Shown one piece after another: positions 1 through 9,073 of a DNA stretch of 64,000 bases. The notes under the pieces were generated by a model, which was not told where the DNA came from, ran no database searches, and saw only the letters and a program-made list of their open reading frames with translations. The stretch spans positions 1-64,000 of the forward strand of contig JAFWIQ010000015.1 in assembly GCA_017511865.1 (NCBI GenBank), read 5' to 3'. Numbering within the stretch: the stretch's first letter is position 1; each line of letters opens with the position of its first letter. The translations under genes and the position numbers were made by a program. The stretch is from Candidatus Saccharimonadota bacterium (lineage in GTDB: Bacteria > Patescibacteriota > Saccharimonadia > Saccharimonadales > Saccharimonadaceae).

Positions 1-822
1 ATTCCGTATCTTGAATTTGACTCTGGCAATGAAGAATACGATGATGGCTCGTTGGTAGTGCCGGCTGGAGCAACAATAACCGTGCGAGTAATACCGGATT
101 ATGGCTATCAAGTAATGAATGTAAACATGGCAGACCTTGAGGTAAGTGATGATGGAATAGGTGAGTTTACGTTTACGGTGCCTGGCGGTGCAGCATACTT
201 CGTGGCCGATGTAATACCCGTGGAGGATGTTGTAAACGTAGCAACTGACAAAGTCGCGGGCGGTTCAATTAGTTTAGGCGAAGATCAGACCACCCTTAAC
301 CATGGTTCAGCCAGACTAGACATAAATGATGCAGATTTGACCAATGAAGATATTGAAGGCTTTGAGGGTGCGGCCGGAGATTATGAAATTAAGAATTTCC
401 TAGAGATTTCGCTATTCAATGTAACTTGTAAGGGGGCCGAGGTCTGTACTGGTAGCGATGAGGACTCATGGAATGAGCAAATAGAAGATTTGAATGAGCC
501 AGCGACCATTACATTACAGCTCGAAGATGGGGTAGATGGCAACGAAATCGTTATCGTACACCAAAAGCATGACGGAACTTACGAAGTAATACCAACTACT
601 TATAATGCGGGAACAAATACTATTACCTTCACCACCTCAAGCTTCTCTAACTACGCGATTGCTTCACGCACGGTAGAGGAAGATGGCACCACGTTAAGCG
701 TACCAGATACTGGCCTATTTATTACTACATCTGGCGGTGCCATTGCTAGTATTGCTGGTACTTTATCATTAATCTTGGGTGTTAGTGCGTTTATGTTATG
801 GCGACGAAACACCAGAAAATAA
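1..822 (+). CDS. Surface protein with C-terminal sortase-type signal, 5' end outside window
   Basis: The reading frame is open from base 1, so the gene starts upstream; the first in-window start-like codon (TTG at 52) is internal. The 273 visible residues are an acidic beta-rich extracellular region ending in VPDTG, a hydrophobic segment and an RRNTRK tail. That is the layout of a sortase-anchored wall protein with V in place of L in LPxTG. The C-terminal half (GFEGAAGDY, DGVDGN, GTYEVIPTTY) closely parallels the next gene at 967-2733, so the two are tandem paralogues. The function is unknown; adhesion or host contact is only inferred. Confidence 0.85.
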   Translation: MPYLEFDSGNEEYDDGSLVVPAGATITVRVIPDYGYQVMNVNMADLEVSDDGIGEFTFTVPGGAAYFVADVIPVEDVVNVATDKVAGGSISLGEDQTTLNHGSARLDINDADLTNEDIEGFEGAAGDYEIKNFLEISLFNVTCKGAEVCTGSDEDSWNEQIEDLNEPATITLQLEDGVDGNEIVIVHQKHDGTYEVIPTTYNAGTNTITFTTSSFSNYAIASRTVEEDGTTLSVPDTGLFITTSGGAIASIAGTLSLILGVSAFMLWRRNTRK

Positions 823-836
823 AATACCCTTAAACA

Positions 837-880
837 AGACAGCCGACATATACAAAAGTCGGCTGTCTTTTGTGTTTTTT
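837..880 (+). terminator. Rho-independent terminator after the first surface-protein gene
   Basis: Perfect 11-bp stem (837-847 with 858-868), 10-nt loop, then a T-rich tract interrupted by a few G residues. Confidence 0.9.
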
Positions 881-893
881 TAGAATAAAACTA

Positions 894-922
894 TTGTCTA
901 AATCAAAATGATTATGTATAAT
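894..922 (+). promoter_or_regulatory. Promoter of the second surface-protein gene
   Basis: TTGTCT at 894-899 and TATAAT at 917-922 are separated by exactly 17 bp. The expected start near 929 leaves a leader of about 38 nt, with an AGGAAA-type ribosome site before the ATG at 967. Confidence 0.75.
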
Positions 923-966
923 TGTAAGTATAAAGGTCACACACAAAAATAAACAGGAAAAAATTT

Positions 967-2733
967 ATGAAAATAGACAATTTTATTAAAAATAAAAAGC
1001 TCCGCAGGACGCTTTGCAATAAGGCGGCGGTCGTTACCGCAGTGGCTGTGTTGGGTGGTGCGGGGTTGGTGCCGATATTACAAACTTTAGCGGCAACGCC
1101 GCCAAATCCAGAGAATTACGCTCGGGTGTGTCTGCTTGATTTTGATGGGGCATCTTTCCCAGATCTTAATGCTCATCCGCTTGGCTTCGATTTTGAATAT
1201 GCAAATGGAACTTTACAGGTATACACGAATGACAACAACCCGATAAATACGGCTGAAAATGTGGATGGTTGTGCCCATCTTGTATACGTTCCTGGTGCTA
1301 GCCAACTTCATATTTATGCCATAGCTAATACTGGCTATACGGCGAAATTGTATATAAACGGCAATCCTATATCAAGTAATAAATATATAGATGATAACGC
1401 ACAGAACGGAGAATTAATTAATGTAGGTCTCACTTTTACGAATGAGGATGATCCGACTCCAGATCCAGATCCGACTCCAGATCCAGAACCGGGCGAGACC
1501 ACGGTGACGTCGACTATTGGTCACACAGATAGCGGAGAGGGTGGAGCTAAGGTGGTTTCTATAAATGGTGTTGAGCCCGACAGCAATGGCAACGTAGAAT
1601 ATATATATGACAATAGTGGGAACGTTACGATGACATTCGAAACGGAGTCTGATAAGATTATTACCGATTTGTCCGTCAATGGCACATTATACAGCGATCA
1701 ACTACCATCTACTCAAGATGAAATCCTTGGAAATATGAAGGATGGGGTGATCACTTTTGATATACAGGTGCCGTATGCAGCTGCCTACAACGTAGAAACG
1801 ACAACTGCCGAGAATGATGCCGTAGGAAGATTCTCATGGTCATACACCAACGAGGAGGCGGGTAGTAGTTATATACAAAATGGCAGTTTTGATCTGGTTA
1901 GCGTTGCCTGGGGCCAGTACGTCTACCCACCGAGCACGATAATAAATGTAGATAGAGAGGACTACCTCAAATGGCAGCAAGACGACAATGGTGGTTTTGC
2001 AGTACTGCCGACTGGCGCCCTAGTGACCGTTAAAATATTGCCAGACGCTGGATATGAATTAGCCGAGAATGGGATTATCACACCACAAGAAACACAAGAC
2101 GCAGGGACATATACTTTCTCTGTCCCAGGTGGTAAATTCGATTTGGGAATCAAGTTCATAAAATCTGAAAATCTAATTATAATATCGTCCGACATCATAA
2201 AGTCTAGTACGATTGAGCTTAGCGACGATGAATTAGGACACGGTACGGTGTCGTTGGTAATAATGGATGCAGCCCCTAGTGATGAGGAAGCTGAAGGTTT
2301 TGAGAAGGCGGCAAAAGATTATGATATCGCTGGCTATCTTAGCCTTAATCCTGCCCATGTCATCAGCCAAAGATGGAGTTCACCAATTGATGAACTAGAA
2401 GAAGGCGCAGTTATCACTCTGACGCTCAAAGAAGGCGTGGACGGAAACAAAGTCGTGATGGTGTATCAAAAGGATGATGGTACGTATGAGATTATCCCGA
2501 CGACATATGACGCCGAAAGCCACACTATCACGTTCAAGGCATATGATTTTGTAAACAATTACGCAATCGCCTACCGCACGGTAAGTGACAGCAATAGTGA
2601 CGACGAGGACATAGTTATACCAAACACTGGTCAGTTTACTGCAGCTGAAAGCGGAGCAACCGTGGGGGTGACCGGTGTAGCATTGGCTATAATCGGAGCG
2701 GTAATATTTGCCTTCAAGCGACGAAGATATTAA
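967..2733 (+). CDS. Secreted surface protein with VIPNTG sorting signal
   Basis: 588 residues. The basic N-terminus and hydrophobic stretch (about residues 20-42) ending LAATPP form a signal peptide. A Pro/Asp linker (DPTPDPDP, near residue 165) separates an N-terminal domain from the C-terminal domains. The C-terminus is VIPNTG, a hydrophobic helix and FKRRRY, a sortase-type anchor. Residues from about 340 onward repeat the plan of the preceding gene (ALVTVKILPDAGYEL, GFEKAAKDY, DGVDGNK, GTYEIIPTTYD), so the pair arose by duplication. It has its own promoter and terminator. The molecular function is not recognisable; binding to host or neighbouring cells is an inference from location only. 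Confidence 0.9.
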   Translation: MKIDNFIKNKKLRRTLCNKAAVVTAVAVLGGAGLVPILQTLAATPPNPENYARVCLLDFDGASFPDLNAHPLGFDFEYANGTLQVYTNDNNPINTAENVDGCAHLVYVPGASQLHIYAIANTGYTAKLYINGNPISSNKYIDDNAQNGELINVGLTFTNEDDPTPDPDPTPDPEPGETTVTSTIGHTDSGEGGAKVVSINGVEPDSNGNVEYIYDNSGNVTMTFETESDKIITDLSVNGTLYSDQLPSTQDEILGNMKDGVITFDIQVPYAAAYNVETTTAENDAVGRFSWSYTNEEAGSSYIQNGSFDLVSVAWGQYVYPPSTIINVDREDYLKWQQDDNGGFAVLPTGALVTVKILPDAGYELAENGIITPQETQDAGTYTFSVPGGKFDLGIKFIKSENLIIISSDIIKSSTIELSDDELGHGTVSLVIMDAAPSDEEAEGFEKAAKDYDIAGYLSLNPAHVISQRWSSPIDELEEGAVITLTLKEGVDGNKVVMVYQKDDGTYEIIPTTYDAESHTITFKAYDFVNNYAIAYRTVSDSNSDDEDIVIPNTGQFTAAESGATVGVTGVALAIIGAVIFAFKRRRY

Positions 2734-2751
2734 TAAAGAACACCCTTAACC

Positions 2752-2782
2752 AAAACAGCCAGCCACAAGCTGGCTGTTTTTA
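2752..2782 (+). terminator. Rho-independent terminator
   Basis: 12-bp stem (2752-2763 with 2769-2780), 5-nt loop; the 3' arm itself ends in the T run. Confidence 0.88.
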
Positions 2783-2829
2783 TGACTATTACCGTTGAAT
2801 ATTCTGTGATTTTTGTCAAGCACAACCTC

Positions 2830-2858
2830 TAGACTTTGGCGCTAAAATATGCTAGAAT
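2830..2858 (+). promoter_or_regulatory. Extended -10 promoter of typA, predicting a leaderless transcript
   Basis: TAGACT at 2830-2835, 17-bp spacer, then TGC-TAGAAT ending at 2858. The ATG at 2866 follows after 7 nt, about where transcription should begin, and there is no Shine-Dalgarno sequence. Confidence 0.7.
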
Positions 2859-2865
2859 TACCCTT

Positions 2866-4674
2866 ATGACTTTGAATAAAGATTTAATTCGCAATGTGGC
2901 GATTATTGCACATGTTGACCACGGCAAGACTACTTTGGTTGATGGCTTACTTAAGCAATCGCATACTTTTCGCGACAATCAAGCAGAGATGAACCAAACG
3001 CTTATCATGGATTCCATGGACCAAGAGCACGAGCGTGGTATCACGATCACGGCAAAACAGACCTGTGTTTATTATGATGGCTACAAGATTAATATTATTG
3101 ACACACCGGGGCACGCTGATTTTTCTGGAGAAGTAGAGCGTACGCTCAATATGGCAGATGGGGTGCTTTTGATTGTAGATGCACAGGAAGGACCGATGCC
3201 TCAAACTAAATTCGTACTCAAAAAAGCGCTGGAGTTAAACCTGAAGCCGGTAGTAATAATTAATAAGATTGATAAGCCGGCCGCCAGGATTAATGAAGTA
3301 TTAAGCGAAGTAGAGAGTTTGTTTTTGGAGCTCGCCACGGACGAATCCCAGTTGTTTTATCCTGTATATTATGCAATTGCGCGCGAGGGGAAAGCCGGAA
3401 AAACCACCGATCTTGATGATGATTTACATGTGATATTTGAATCAATTATCAACGATATTCCAGCCCCCAGCGTGGATTCTGATTCCGAATCAGCCCAACT
3501 CTTGGTAGCAGCATTGGCTGCCGATAATTATCTTGGTAAATATTGTATTGGAAAAATCTTTCGTGGGAAATTAAAAAAAGGACAGAGTATCACTATCTTG
3601 CCCGCAAACCAAAAGGGCAAAATTGATCGCTTGTTTTCTTATCGTGGACTGTCCAAGGAAGAGGTGCAGGAAGCGATTGCAGGGGATATTGTGGCAATTA
3701 CTGGGGTTTCTGAAGCAAACATTGGCGACACGATTGCGACCGGTGACAATCCGGAAGCACTACCAACGATTGAGCTTGAAGCGCCTACGTTGTCTATTTA
3801 TATTGGCCCGAATACGTCACCCCTTAAGGGGCGTGAAGGCGAATTTACGACTTCACGACAAATTGCCGAAAGACTGGAGCGCGAGCTCGAAACCAACATC
3901 GCCCTAAAAATTCAACCAGATGGACTCGGGTACAAAGTTTCTGGACGTGGAGAGTTACACTTGTCCGTCTTGATTGAAACCATGAGGAGAGAAGGATATG
4001 AGCTAGAAGTGGGCAGGCCAGAGGTGGTATATCGGGAAATTGACGGGCAAAAATGCGAGCCAATGGAGGATTTGACCATAGAGGTAGCGCCAGAATTTGT
4101 AGGGGCCGTGTCACAAGAATTAGGAATTAGAAAGGCAGAACTCAAGTCGCAAGAGATAACGACTTCTGGCACCACTAGATTTGTTTATGAAATTTCTACT
4201 GCGGCGCTGATTGGTTTGAGAAATAATTTGTTGACCGCCACCAAAGGAACCGTAATTATGTCTAGTATTTCTAGCGGATATCGCCCAGTAGAAGGCAAAT
4301 ACAGGCCGGAGCGAAATGGAGCTTTGGTATCGTTTGAGGATGGAACTTCTACGGCTTATGCGCTAGATACGGCGCAAGCGCGTGGTGTTTTGTATATTCC
4401 GCCTGGAGTATCGGTTTATCGGGGAATGATTGTAGGGTTATCCAATAAGAAGGACGATTTAGATATTAATGTTTGTCGCGAAAAACAGCTCACAAACATG
4501 CGGACGCATGCCTCGGATGGCGCAATCCAGCTTACCCCTTATACGCAATTGTCGCTAGAACAGTGTTTGGATTTCTTGCTTGATGACGAACTACTAGAAG
4601 TAACGCCAAAATCTTTGCGGCTACGCAAGCGCCAGCTTGACCCAACCAAGCGAAAACGAGAGAATAGAGCTTAA
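2866..4674 (+). CDS. typA: Ribosome-associated translational GTPase TypA/BipA
   Basis: 602 residues, full family length. The G domain comes first, with P-loop HVDHGKT, the RGITI switch I, DTPGH and NKID. Beta-barrel domain 2, two EF-G-like alpha/beta domains and the BipA-specific C-terminal domain follow ([19 protein letters not shown], ending in a basic tail). TypA acts on the ribosome in 50S assembly and stress or cold adaptation. The start is set at ATG 2866 because an extended -10 ends at 2858; a TTG 30 nt upstream lies inside the promoter. It is followed after 19 nt by tatD, which has its own promoter. Confidence 0.96.
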   Translation: MTLNKDLIRNVAIIAHVDHGKTTLVDGLLKQSHTFRDNQAEMNQTLIMDSMDQEHERGITITAKQTCVYYDGYKINIIDTPGHADFSGEVERTLNMADGVLLIVDAQEGPMPQTKFVLKKALELNLKPVVIINKIDKPAARINEVLSEVESLFLELATDESQLFYPVYYAIAREGKAGKTTDLDDDLHVIFESIINDIPAPSVDSDSESAQLLVAALAADNYLGKYCIGKIFRGKLKKGQSITILPANQKGKIDRLFSYRGLSKEEVQEAIAGDIVAITGVSEANIGDTIATGDNPEALPTIELEAPTLSIYIGPNTSPLKGREGEFTTSRQIAERLERELETNIALKIQPDGLGYKVSGRGELHLSVLIETMRREGYELEVGRPEVVYREIDGQKCEPMEDLTIEVAPEFVGAVSQELGIRKAELKSQEITTSGTTRFVYEISTAALIGLRNNLLTATKGTVIMSSISSGYRPVEGKYRPERNGALVSFEDGTSTAYALDTAQARGVLYIPPGVSVYRGMIVGLSNKKDDLDINVCREKQLTNMRTHASDGAIQLTPYTQLSLEQCLDFLLDDELLEVTPKSLRLRKRQLDPTKRKRENRA

Positions 4675-4693
4675 GCGGTGATATAATAATTTT

Positions 4694-5419
4694 ATGTTGA
4701 TAGATTCGCATTGCCATTTGCATGATCGGGAATTTTTTACTGAGGCTCAGGCTGAAGAAATGATTAAACGAGCACATGAAAAAAACGTAGAAAAAATCAT
4801 CTGTATTGGCACATCGCATGAAGATTCATTGGTGGCGCGTGATTTTGCGAATACTCATAATGACATTTACTGGACTTATGGCATACACCCAGAGAACGCC
4901 GACAAACAGTTGGAAACACGCCTTGAGGGGGATTTGCCTATTGCTATTGGGGAAGTAGGCCTAGATTATCATTATGATGGCTATAATCGTGAAGCGCAAA
5001 TTAGACTGTTTGAGCAAATGTTGCAATTGGCAGTTGACAACGATTTACCCATATCGTTTCATGTGCGGGAAGCATTTGATGATTTTTTCCCAGTGGTGGC
5101 CAATTTCCCGAAAGTGCGAGGGGCGGTACACTCTTTTACGGATAGCAAAAAAATCCTAAAGCGGATTCTAGATGAGACAGATTTTTATATTGGGGTAAAT
5201 GGCCTCGCCACTTATTCGACCCTGCCGATTCCTCCACTAGATAGGATTTTGCTAGAAACAGATGCTCCCTTCTTGACTCCTGTGCCATTTCGTGGTATAA
5301 TTAACGAACCCCGCTATATTTACAATATAGCCGAGTGGTTAAGCAATAGGCTTAGTCTGGAGTTTAAAATTATAGAGGAGGAGACTACTAAAAATGCAAG
5401 AAAGTTATTTAAGTTTTAG
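4694..5419 (+). CDS. tatD: TatD-family metal-dependent deoxyribonuclease
   Basis: 241 residues, slightly short for the family (about 255-265). Metal ligands sit in DSHCHLH (residue 4 on), GEVGLDYH, SFHVRE, AVHSFTDS and LLETDAP, all in the expected order for a TIM-barrel amidohydrolase-type hydrolase. The loop before LLETDAP is a few residues shorter than usual. The family has 3'-5' exonuclease activity on DNA and RNA and is cytosolic. TGATATAAT (4679-4687) ends 6 nt before the ATG and there is no Shine-Dalgarno site, so a leaderless message is likely. The 3' end overlaps the small ORF at 5394. Confidence 0.93.
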   Translation: MLIDSHCHLHDREFFTEAQAEEMIKRAHEKNVEKIICIGTSHEDSLVARDFANTHNDIYWTYGIHPENADKQLETRLEGDLPIAIGEVGLDYHYDGYNREAQIRLFEQMLQLAVDNDLPISFHVREAFDDFFPVVANFPKVRGAVHSFTDSKKILKRILDETDFYIGVNGLATYSTLPIPPLDRILLETDAPFLTPVPFRGIINEPRYIYNIAEWLSNRLSLEFKIIEEETTKNARKLFKF

Positions 5420-5543
5420 AATCCCATCCTTCAACCAAGAAGGAAACAGTAATGCAGATACCACAGATGAGAGCTTGGCTATTTATCAAGAACTTAATCA
5501 GATTGCCGAGGAGATAGAGACATGTCGTTTGCGAAATTGTTAG
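5394..5543 (+). CDS. Small 49-residue ORF of unknown function between tatD and the next gene
   Basis: ATG at 5394 follows a GAGGAGGAG ribosome site by 9 nt. The ORF overlaps tatD by 26 nt and the next gene by 22 nt, a chain typical of translational coupling. It encodes a polar peptide (starts MQESYLSF, ends CRLRNC) with no membrane segment and no recognisable domain. The strong ribosome site is the main argument that it is real. The alternative is that the site only helps re-initiation at 5522. Confidence 0.5.
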   Translation: MQESYLSFRIPSFNQEGNSNADTTDESLAIYQELNQIAEEIETCRLRNC

Positions 5544-5908
5544 AAAAATTCACCTTTGCGCCAAAAGGTTGGCCAAGTGGACAAAAACCTTACTCTAACA
5601 GGTTGACCTACGAAGATTTAATAAACGCTGAATCGGAACTCGGAAAGACACTATTTGGGCCAATCCCGATGGGCCATCAGAGAGAATTCTTTAAGCATAA
5701 AAATAATGTTTGGATTTGGCACGAAGGATGGACCGACCAAGCTGGAACGCCACAAGAGATTACGATTCGCTACGAGGTAAGGCCGACCGGGGTTTTCAAG
5801 AAGAATGCCGGTGGTGATTATCAAAAAATTGAAGGAGAGGAATTAGATAATTTCCGTAGGGCGGCGAAGTCTTATCTTGAACTTGTCAAATCAAAACTCT
5901 ATTGCTAA
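5522..5908 (+). CDS. Conserved-looking hypothetical protein, 128 residues
   Basis: GAGGAG lies 8 nt before the ATG. The protein is soluble, with aromatic/glycine patches (GWPSGQKPYSN, near residue 17; FGPIPMGHQREFF; VWIWHEGWTDQ) that read like a compact beta-rich domain, and a C-terminal helix (residues about 105-125). No known family is recognised. Position after tatD and the 49-residue ORF suggests one transcript; the next gene at 5918 has its own promoter overlapping this gene's stop codon. Confidence 0.75.
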   Translation: MSFAKLLEKFTFAPKGWPSGQKPYSNRLTYEDLINAESELGKTLFGPIPMGHQREFFKHKNNVWIWHEGWTDQAGTPQEITIRYEVRPTGVFKKNAGGDYQKIEGEELDNFRRAAKSYLELVKSKLYC

Positions 5909-5917
5909 AATAAAGTC

Positions 5918-6403
5918 ATGGATAATATTGAAAATGACTTTGTGGGCAAAAAACCAAAAAGTCCAAAAAATAAGAAGACCATTATTGCGGTCATTGTATT
6001 TATCATTGGTATAGCCACCTTAGTTACTGGGGTGGTGTTTTTGGTGTTAAAATTAGTCCAATCGCCAGCGATAGCAGATGGAGAATATCTGATATCGGCA
6101 AAAAACTGGGTGTTAGAGGGCGATTCGAGTTGTTCTACAGAGGAAGCAGAAACTACAGATTGCACTCCTGGTGTGATTTGGGATTTTACCGAAATTGGCA
6201 AGGGGACTTTGACCACCAATAATCACATCAATGATTATGATTTTATCTGGGCTCTAGAAGACGGAAAGCTAAAAATTGAAACCAAGTGGCTATATGACCT
6301 GGAGAATGAATACGAGTATACCCTAAATCAAAGCGATGGAATATTGACTCTTACGAGTGGCGACGAAACTATAGTATTCAAAGCCGTTCTTGAAACTGAG
6401 TAA
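5918..6403 (+). CDS. Single-pass membrane protein with small extracellular domain
   Basis: 161 residues: a Lys-rich cytosolic N-terminus (KKPKSPKNKK), one transmembrane helix (about residues 22-48), then an acidic beta-rich domain with a Cys pair (SSCS, TDCTPG) and repeated strand patterns (DFIWALEDGKLKIETKW, YEYTLNQSDGILTLTSG). This is reminiscent of lipocalin-like or DUF-type ligand domains, but no family is assigned. TGC-TAAAAT (5903-5911) ends 6 nt before the ATG, so it is predicted leaderless. Confidence 0.78.
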   Translation: MDNIENDFVGKKPKSPKNKKTIIAVIVFIIGIATLVTGVVFLVLKLVQSPAIADGEYLISAKNWVLEGDSSCSTEEAETTDCTPGVIWDFTEIGKGTLTTNNHINDYDFIWALEDGKLKIETKWLYDLENEYEYTLNQSDGILTLTSGDETIVFKAVLETE

Positions 6404-6423
6404 AAATATGTTATAATATTATT

Positions 6424-7674
6424 ATGATTTATCTTGATCATGCGGCGGCAACGCCAGTGTCTCGGAAAGTTTTTGAGGCGATGGAGCCATATTTTTTGAG
6501 TGATTTTTTTAATCCGTCAGCGGCATATTTGCCGGCAAAAAAAGTAGCAGCTGATTATGAAGCCGCCAAAGCGACAATAGCGCATGCGATTGGCGCCAAG
6601 ACCTCCGATCTCGTTATTACCGCCGGTGCCACCGAGGCGAATAATCTTGCGTTTACAGCCATAAATGCGCGAGGACGAGTAGGCGATTTTTCGGGGACCG
6701 GCGTCGCTCCGGCCCGTCGTTACGGGCGGAGCGCGCCTTCATTCTCGGTCGTAACCTCCGGACATCCCCTCAAAATACCTACTCGCCCTCGCATTTTATA
6801 TCTTGTGACCGAACATGATTCGGTGCGGCGTGTGGCGGAGCAATACGGCGGAGAAGCGATTAGGGTTCTTCCGTCTGGACTAATCGATCTGGATGACTTA
6901 AAGACAAAAATTACCGATGAGACAGAGTTAATTTCAATTAGCCTGGCCAATAATGAGCTCGGCACGATTCAACCTCTGGCGGAGGTGGCCGGGATTATTC
7001 GTGAAGTCAAAATAGACAGAATGAAGCGAGGAATAAAGACTCAACTGCTACTACATTCAGATGCTTCGCAGGCTTTGAATTTACTGGATATTAACGTAGC
7101 AAGATTGGGGGTGGACTTATTGACCCTTAATGCGGCGAAAATCTATGGCCCGAAGGGAGTGGGAGCCTTATATGTATCGCACGATACCAAATTAAAGCCC
7201 CTAACGATGGGGGGTGGGCAGGAAAAAGGCTTGCGCAGCGGCACAGAAAATGTACCTGGAGTAATTGGTTTTGCAAAAGCAACAGAACTTGCAAGGGAGC
7301 ACCTAAACGGGAACCGCAAAAAATATGCATCTTGGCGAAAAATTTTGTTATCTGAATTACAGGGGTGCGAAATTATCAATAAAAAGCATACGCTTGACAA
7401 TTTTGTAGTTTTGTGCTATAATGGTATAGATGCAGAAAGATTAATCTTTCTTCTTGAAGAAAAAGGGGTGTATGTGGCGACTGGGGCAGCCTGTGCGGCT
7501 AGTAAAGGCCGAAAGTCACATGTACTAAAGGCGATTGGATTATCCGATGCGCAAATTGCAGGATCTTTAAGGATTTCTTTGGGCGAAACAAACACAGATG
7601 AGCAAATTCACGAGGCGGCAGAGATTATTAATTCAGTAGTGCAGTCCGAATACGAAAGGATTCGCCATGCCTAA
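6424..7674 (+). CDS. iscS: Cysteine desulfurase (NifS/IscS class V aminotransferase family)
   Basis: 416 residues. PLP-enzyme landmarks: YLDHAAATP at the start, GATEANNLA, SDASQA, the PLP lysine in AAKIYGPKG (the usual His before Lys is Ala here), RSGTENVPG, and the sulfur-accepting Cys in ATGAACAAS. It releases sulfur from cysteine as a persulfide. The next gene, mnmA, overlaps by 8 nt, so the likely job is feeding sulfur to tRNA 2-thiouridine. An extra segment of about 40 residues after NNLAFTAINA is encoded by a palindromic insert at 6669-6792. TGT-TATAAT ends 6 nt before the ATG (leaderless). Confidence 0.93.
   Translation: MIYLDHAAATPVSRKVFEAMEPYFLSDFFNPSAAYLPAKKVAADYEAAKATIAHAIGAKTSDLVITAGATEANNLAFTAINARGRVGDFSGTGVAPARRYGRSAPSFSVVTSGHPLKIPTRPRILYLVTEHDSVRRVAEQYGGEAIRVLPSGLIDLDDLKTKITDETELISISLANNELGTIQPLAEVAGIIREVKIDRMKRGIKTQLLLHSDASQALNLLDINVARLGVDLLTLNAAKIYGPKGVGALYVSHDTKLKPLTMGGGQEKGLRSGTENVPGVIGFAKATELAREHLNGNRKKYASWRKILLSELQGCEIINKKHTLDNFVVLCYNGIDAERLIFLLEEKGVYVATGAACAASKGRKSHVLKAIGLSDAQIAGSLRISLGETNTDEQIHEAAEIINSVVQSEYERIRHA
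6669..6792 (+). repeat. Palindromic element inserted in frame in the cysteine desulfurase gene
   Basis: Outer arms 6669-6696 and 6766-6792 are imperfect inverted repeats (about 24 of 28 positions pair). Inside is a second hairpin at 6705-6733 with the core CCCGTCGTTACGGG (6713-6726). The segment is GC-rich and low-complexity in translation (Arg/Gly/Ser/Pro). It falls where family members have only a short loop, so it adds residues without breaking the frame. The same 14-nt core occurs in an insert in obgE (22123-22136). Confidence 0.8.
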
Positions 7675-8716
7675 AACTGTTTTTGTGGGAATGAGTGGCG
7701 GAGTAGATTCGAGCACGTCGGCACTACTACTTAAGGAGCAAGGATATCGGGTGGTGGGGGTATACATGAAAAACTGGTCCAAAGACTTACCTGGCATGAA
7801 ATGCCCCTGGGCGGAAGATTTGGCTGATGCCAAACGAGTCGCCGTGAAGCTGGGAATTGATTTTGAGGTGTGGGATTTTGAAGATGCTTACCGAGAAAAA
7901 GTGGTGGACTATATGCTTGCAGAGTTTAAAAAAGGTAACACGCCGAATCCAGACATTATGTGCAACCAAGAAATCAAGTTCAAGTTGTTTTATGAAAAAG
8001 CGATGGAGGCTGGGGCGGATTTTATTGCTACTGGGCATTATGCAAGAGTAAAACAATCATCCTTACTTAGAGCGGCGGATGAAAACAAGGACCAAACCTA
8101 CTTTTTGTACCGAATACCTGAAGAGGCGTTGGCGCATACGATTTTCCCGATTGGCGAGATGGTAAAGCCCGAGGTGAAAAAAATGGCCGAAAAACATGGA
8201 CTACACAATGCCTACAAGAAAGAGTCAATGGGCGTATGTTTTGTGGGGGAAGTAGGGATGCGAGATTTTTTGAAAGAATATATAGATGTCCAGCCTGGCG
8301 AAATCCAAGAGGTTGAGACCGAAAAGACCTTAGGCTATCACGAGGGGGCGGTATTCTATACGATAGGGCAGCGGCATGGGCTTTATTTGAACGGCGAAAA
8401 GGGAGCCATTAATGACGGATTGCCTTACTACGTAGTAAAAAAAGACCTAAAAAATAATGTGGTTTATGTTTCGAAGAACTTAAATGATAAAAACCTTTGG
8501 ACCAACGAATTAAAGCTCAAAGATATTTTTTTGCGTAGGGAAATGGGGGCTTCGCAGCCAGTTTTTGCTCGCCTGCGGCACCGAGCGCCACTAATTCCGG
8601 CAAAATTTGACGGAAAAAAACTGATTTTTGAGAACGAAATTAAGCGTCCTGCCCCTGGGCAAAGCGCGGTGATTTATGATGGCGAAGTTTGTCTTGGTGG
8701 TGGTATTATCGAATAA
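7667..8716 (+). CDS. mnmA: tRNA-uridine 2-sulfurtransferase MnmA
   Basis: 349 residues. PP-loop MSGGVDSS binds ATP. NPDIMCN carries the first catalytic Cys, ATGHYARV and KDQTYFLYR the tRNA/ATP contacts, and MGVCFVGE the second Cys that receives persulfide. It thiolates U34 of tRNAs for Glu, Gln and Lys. The ATG lies inside the last codons of the cysteine desulfurase gene (8-nt overlap), so translation is coupled and sulfur donor and acceptor are made together. The C-terminal beta-barrel is complete. Confidence 0.96.
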   Translation: MPKTVFVGMSGGVDSSTSALLLKEQGYRVVGVYMKNWSKDLPGMKCPWAEDLADAKRVAVKLGIDFEVWDFEDAYREKVVDYMLAEFKKGNTPNPDIMCNQEIKFKLFYEKAMEAGADFIATGHYARVKQSSLLRAADENKDQTYFLYRIPEEALAHTIFPIGEMVKPEVKKMAEKHGLHNAYKKESMGVCFVGEVGMRDFLKEYIDVQPGEIQEVETEKTLGYHEGAVFYTIGQRHGLYLNGEKGAINDGLPYYVVKKDLKNNVVYVSKNLNDKNLWTNELKLKDIFLRREMGASQPVFARLRHRAPLIPAKFDGKKLIFENEIKRPAPGQSAVIYDGEVCLGGGIIE

Positions 8717-8726
8717 TCAAGATATA

Positions 8727-8762
8727 AAAAAATAACCCCTCTTCTAAGAGGGGTTATTTTTT
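8727..8762. terminator. Bidirectional terminator between mnmA and the convergent small gene
   Basis: 15-bp stem (8727-8741 with 8748-8762), with A run on one side and T run on the other, so it can stop transcription from both strands. Confidence 0.88.
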
Positions 8763-8763
8763 A

Positions 8764-8955
8764 TTAGGCATTCATCATGAGCAAGTTTGCAAAAAGCAGT
8801 GTAGCAGCTAAAAAGCTCATCGAAACTACAAAGAACATGTTGGATTTTTGTTCTTGAGCTTGCTTGCTGGTGCGAGTGTTGCTCTTGCTACCAGATTGCT
8901 GTCTTTTGACAGTTTTCTTGGTCTTGGTCGCAGTTTTTCTTTTCGCTTGTGCCAT
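8764..8955 (-). CDS. Small basic single-pass membrane protein, 63 residues
   Basis: The N-terminal 40 residues are very rich in Lys, Arg, Thr, Ser and Gln (MAQAKRKTATKTKKTV). One transmembrane helix (about residues 40-60) follows, ending in MMNA. An AAGGAG site 6 nt before the ATG and an upstream TGCTAAAAT box near 8996 support it as a real gene. The N-in topology puts the basic arm in the cytosol, where it could touch RNA, DNA or ribosomes (inference). No family is recognised. Confidence 0.75.
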   Translation of the reverse strand: MAQAKRKTATKTKKTVKRQQSGSKSNTRTSKQAQEQKSNMFFVVSMSFLAATLLFANLLMMNA

Positions 8956-9073
8956 TTTGGCTCCTTTTTAATTAATAGTGTTTAAGTTTATTTTAGCAAA
9001 ATTATTTTTTTATTCAAGTCTTTTACTTTTTTAATTCTCATGCTAAAATGGTGGATAAGGAGCGACAAACAGC

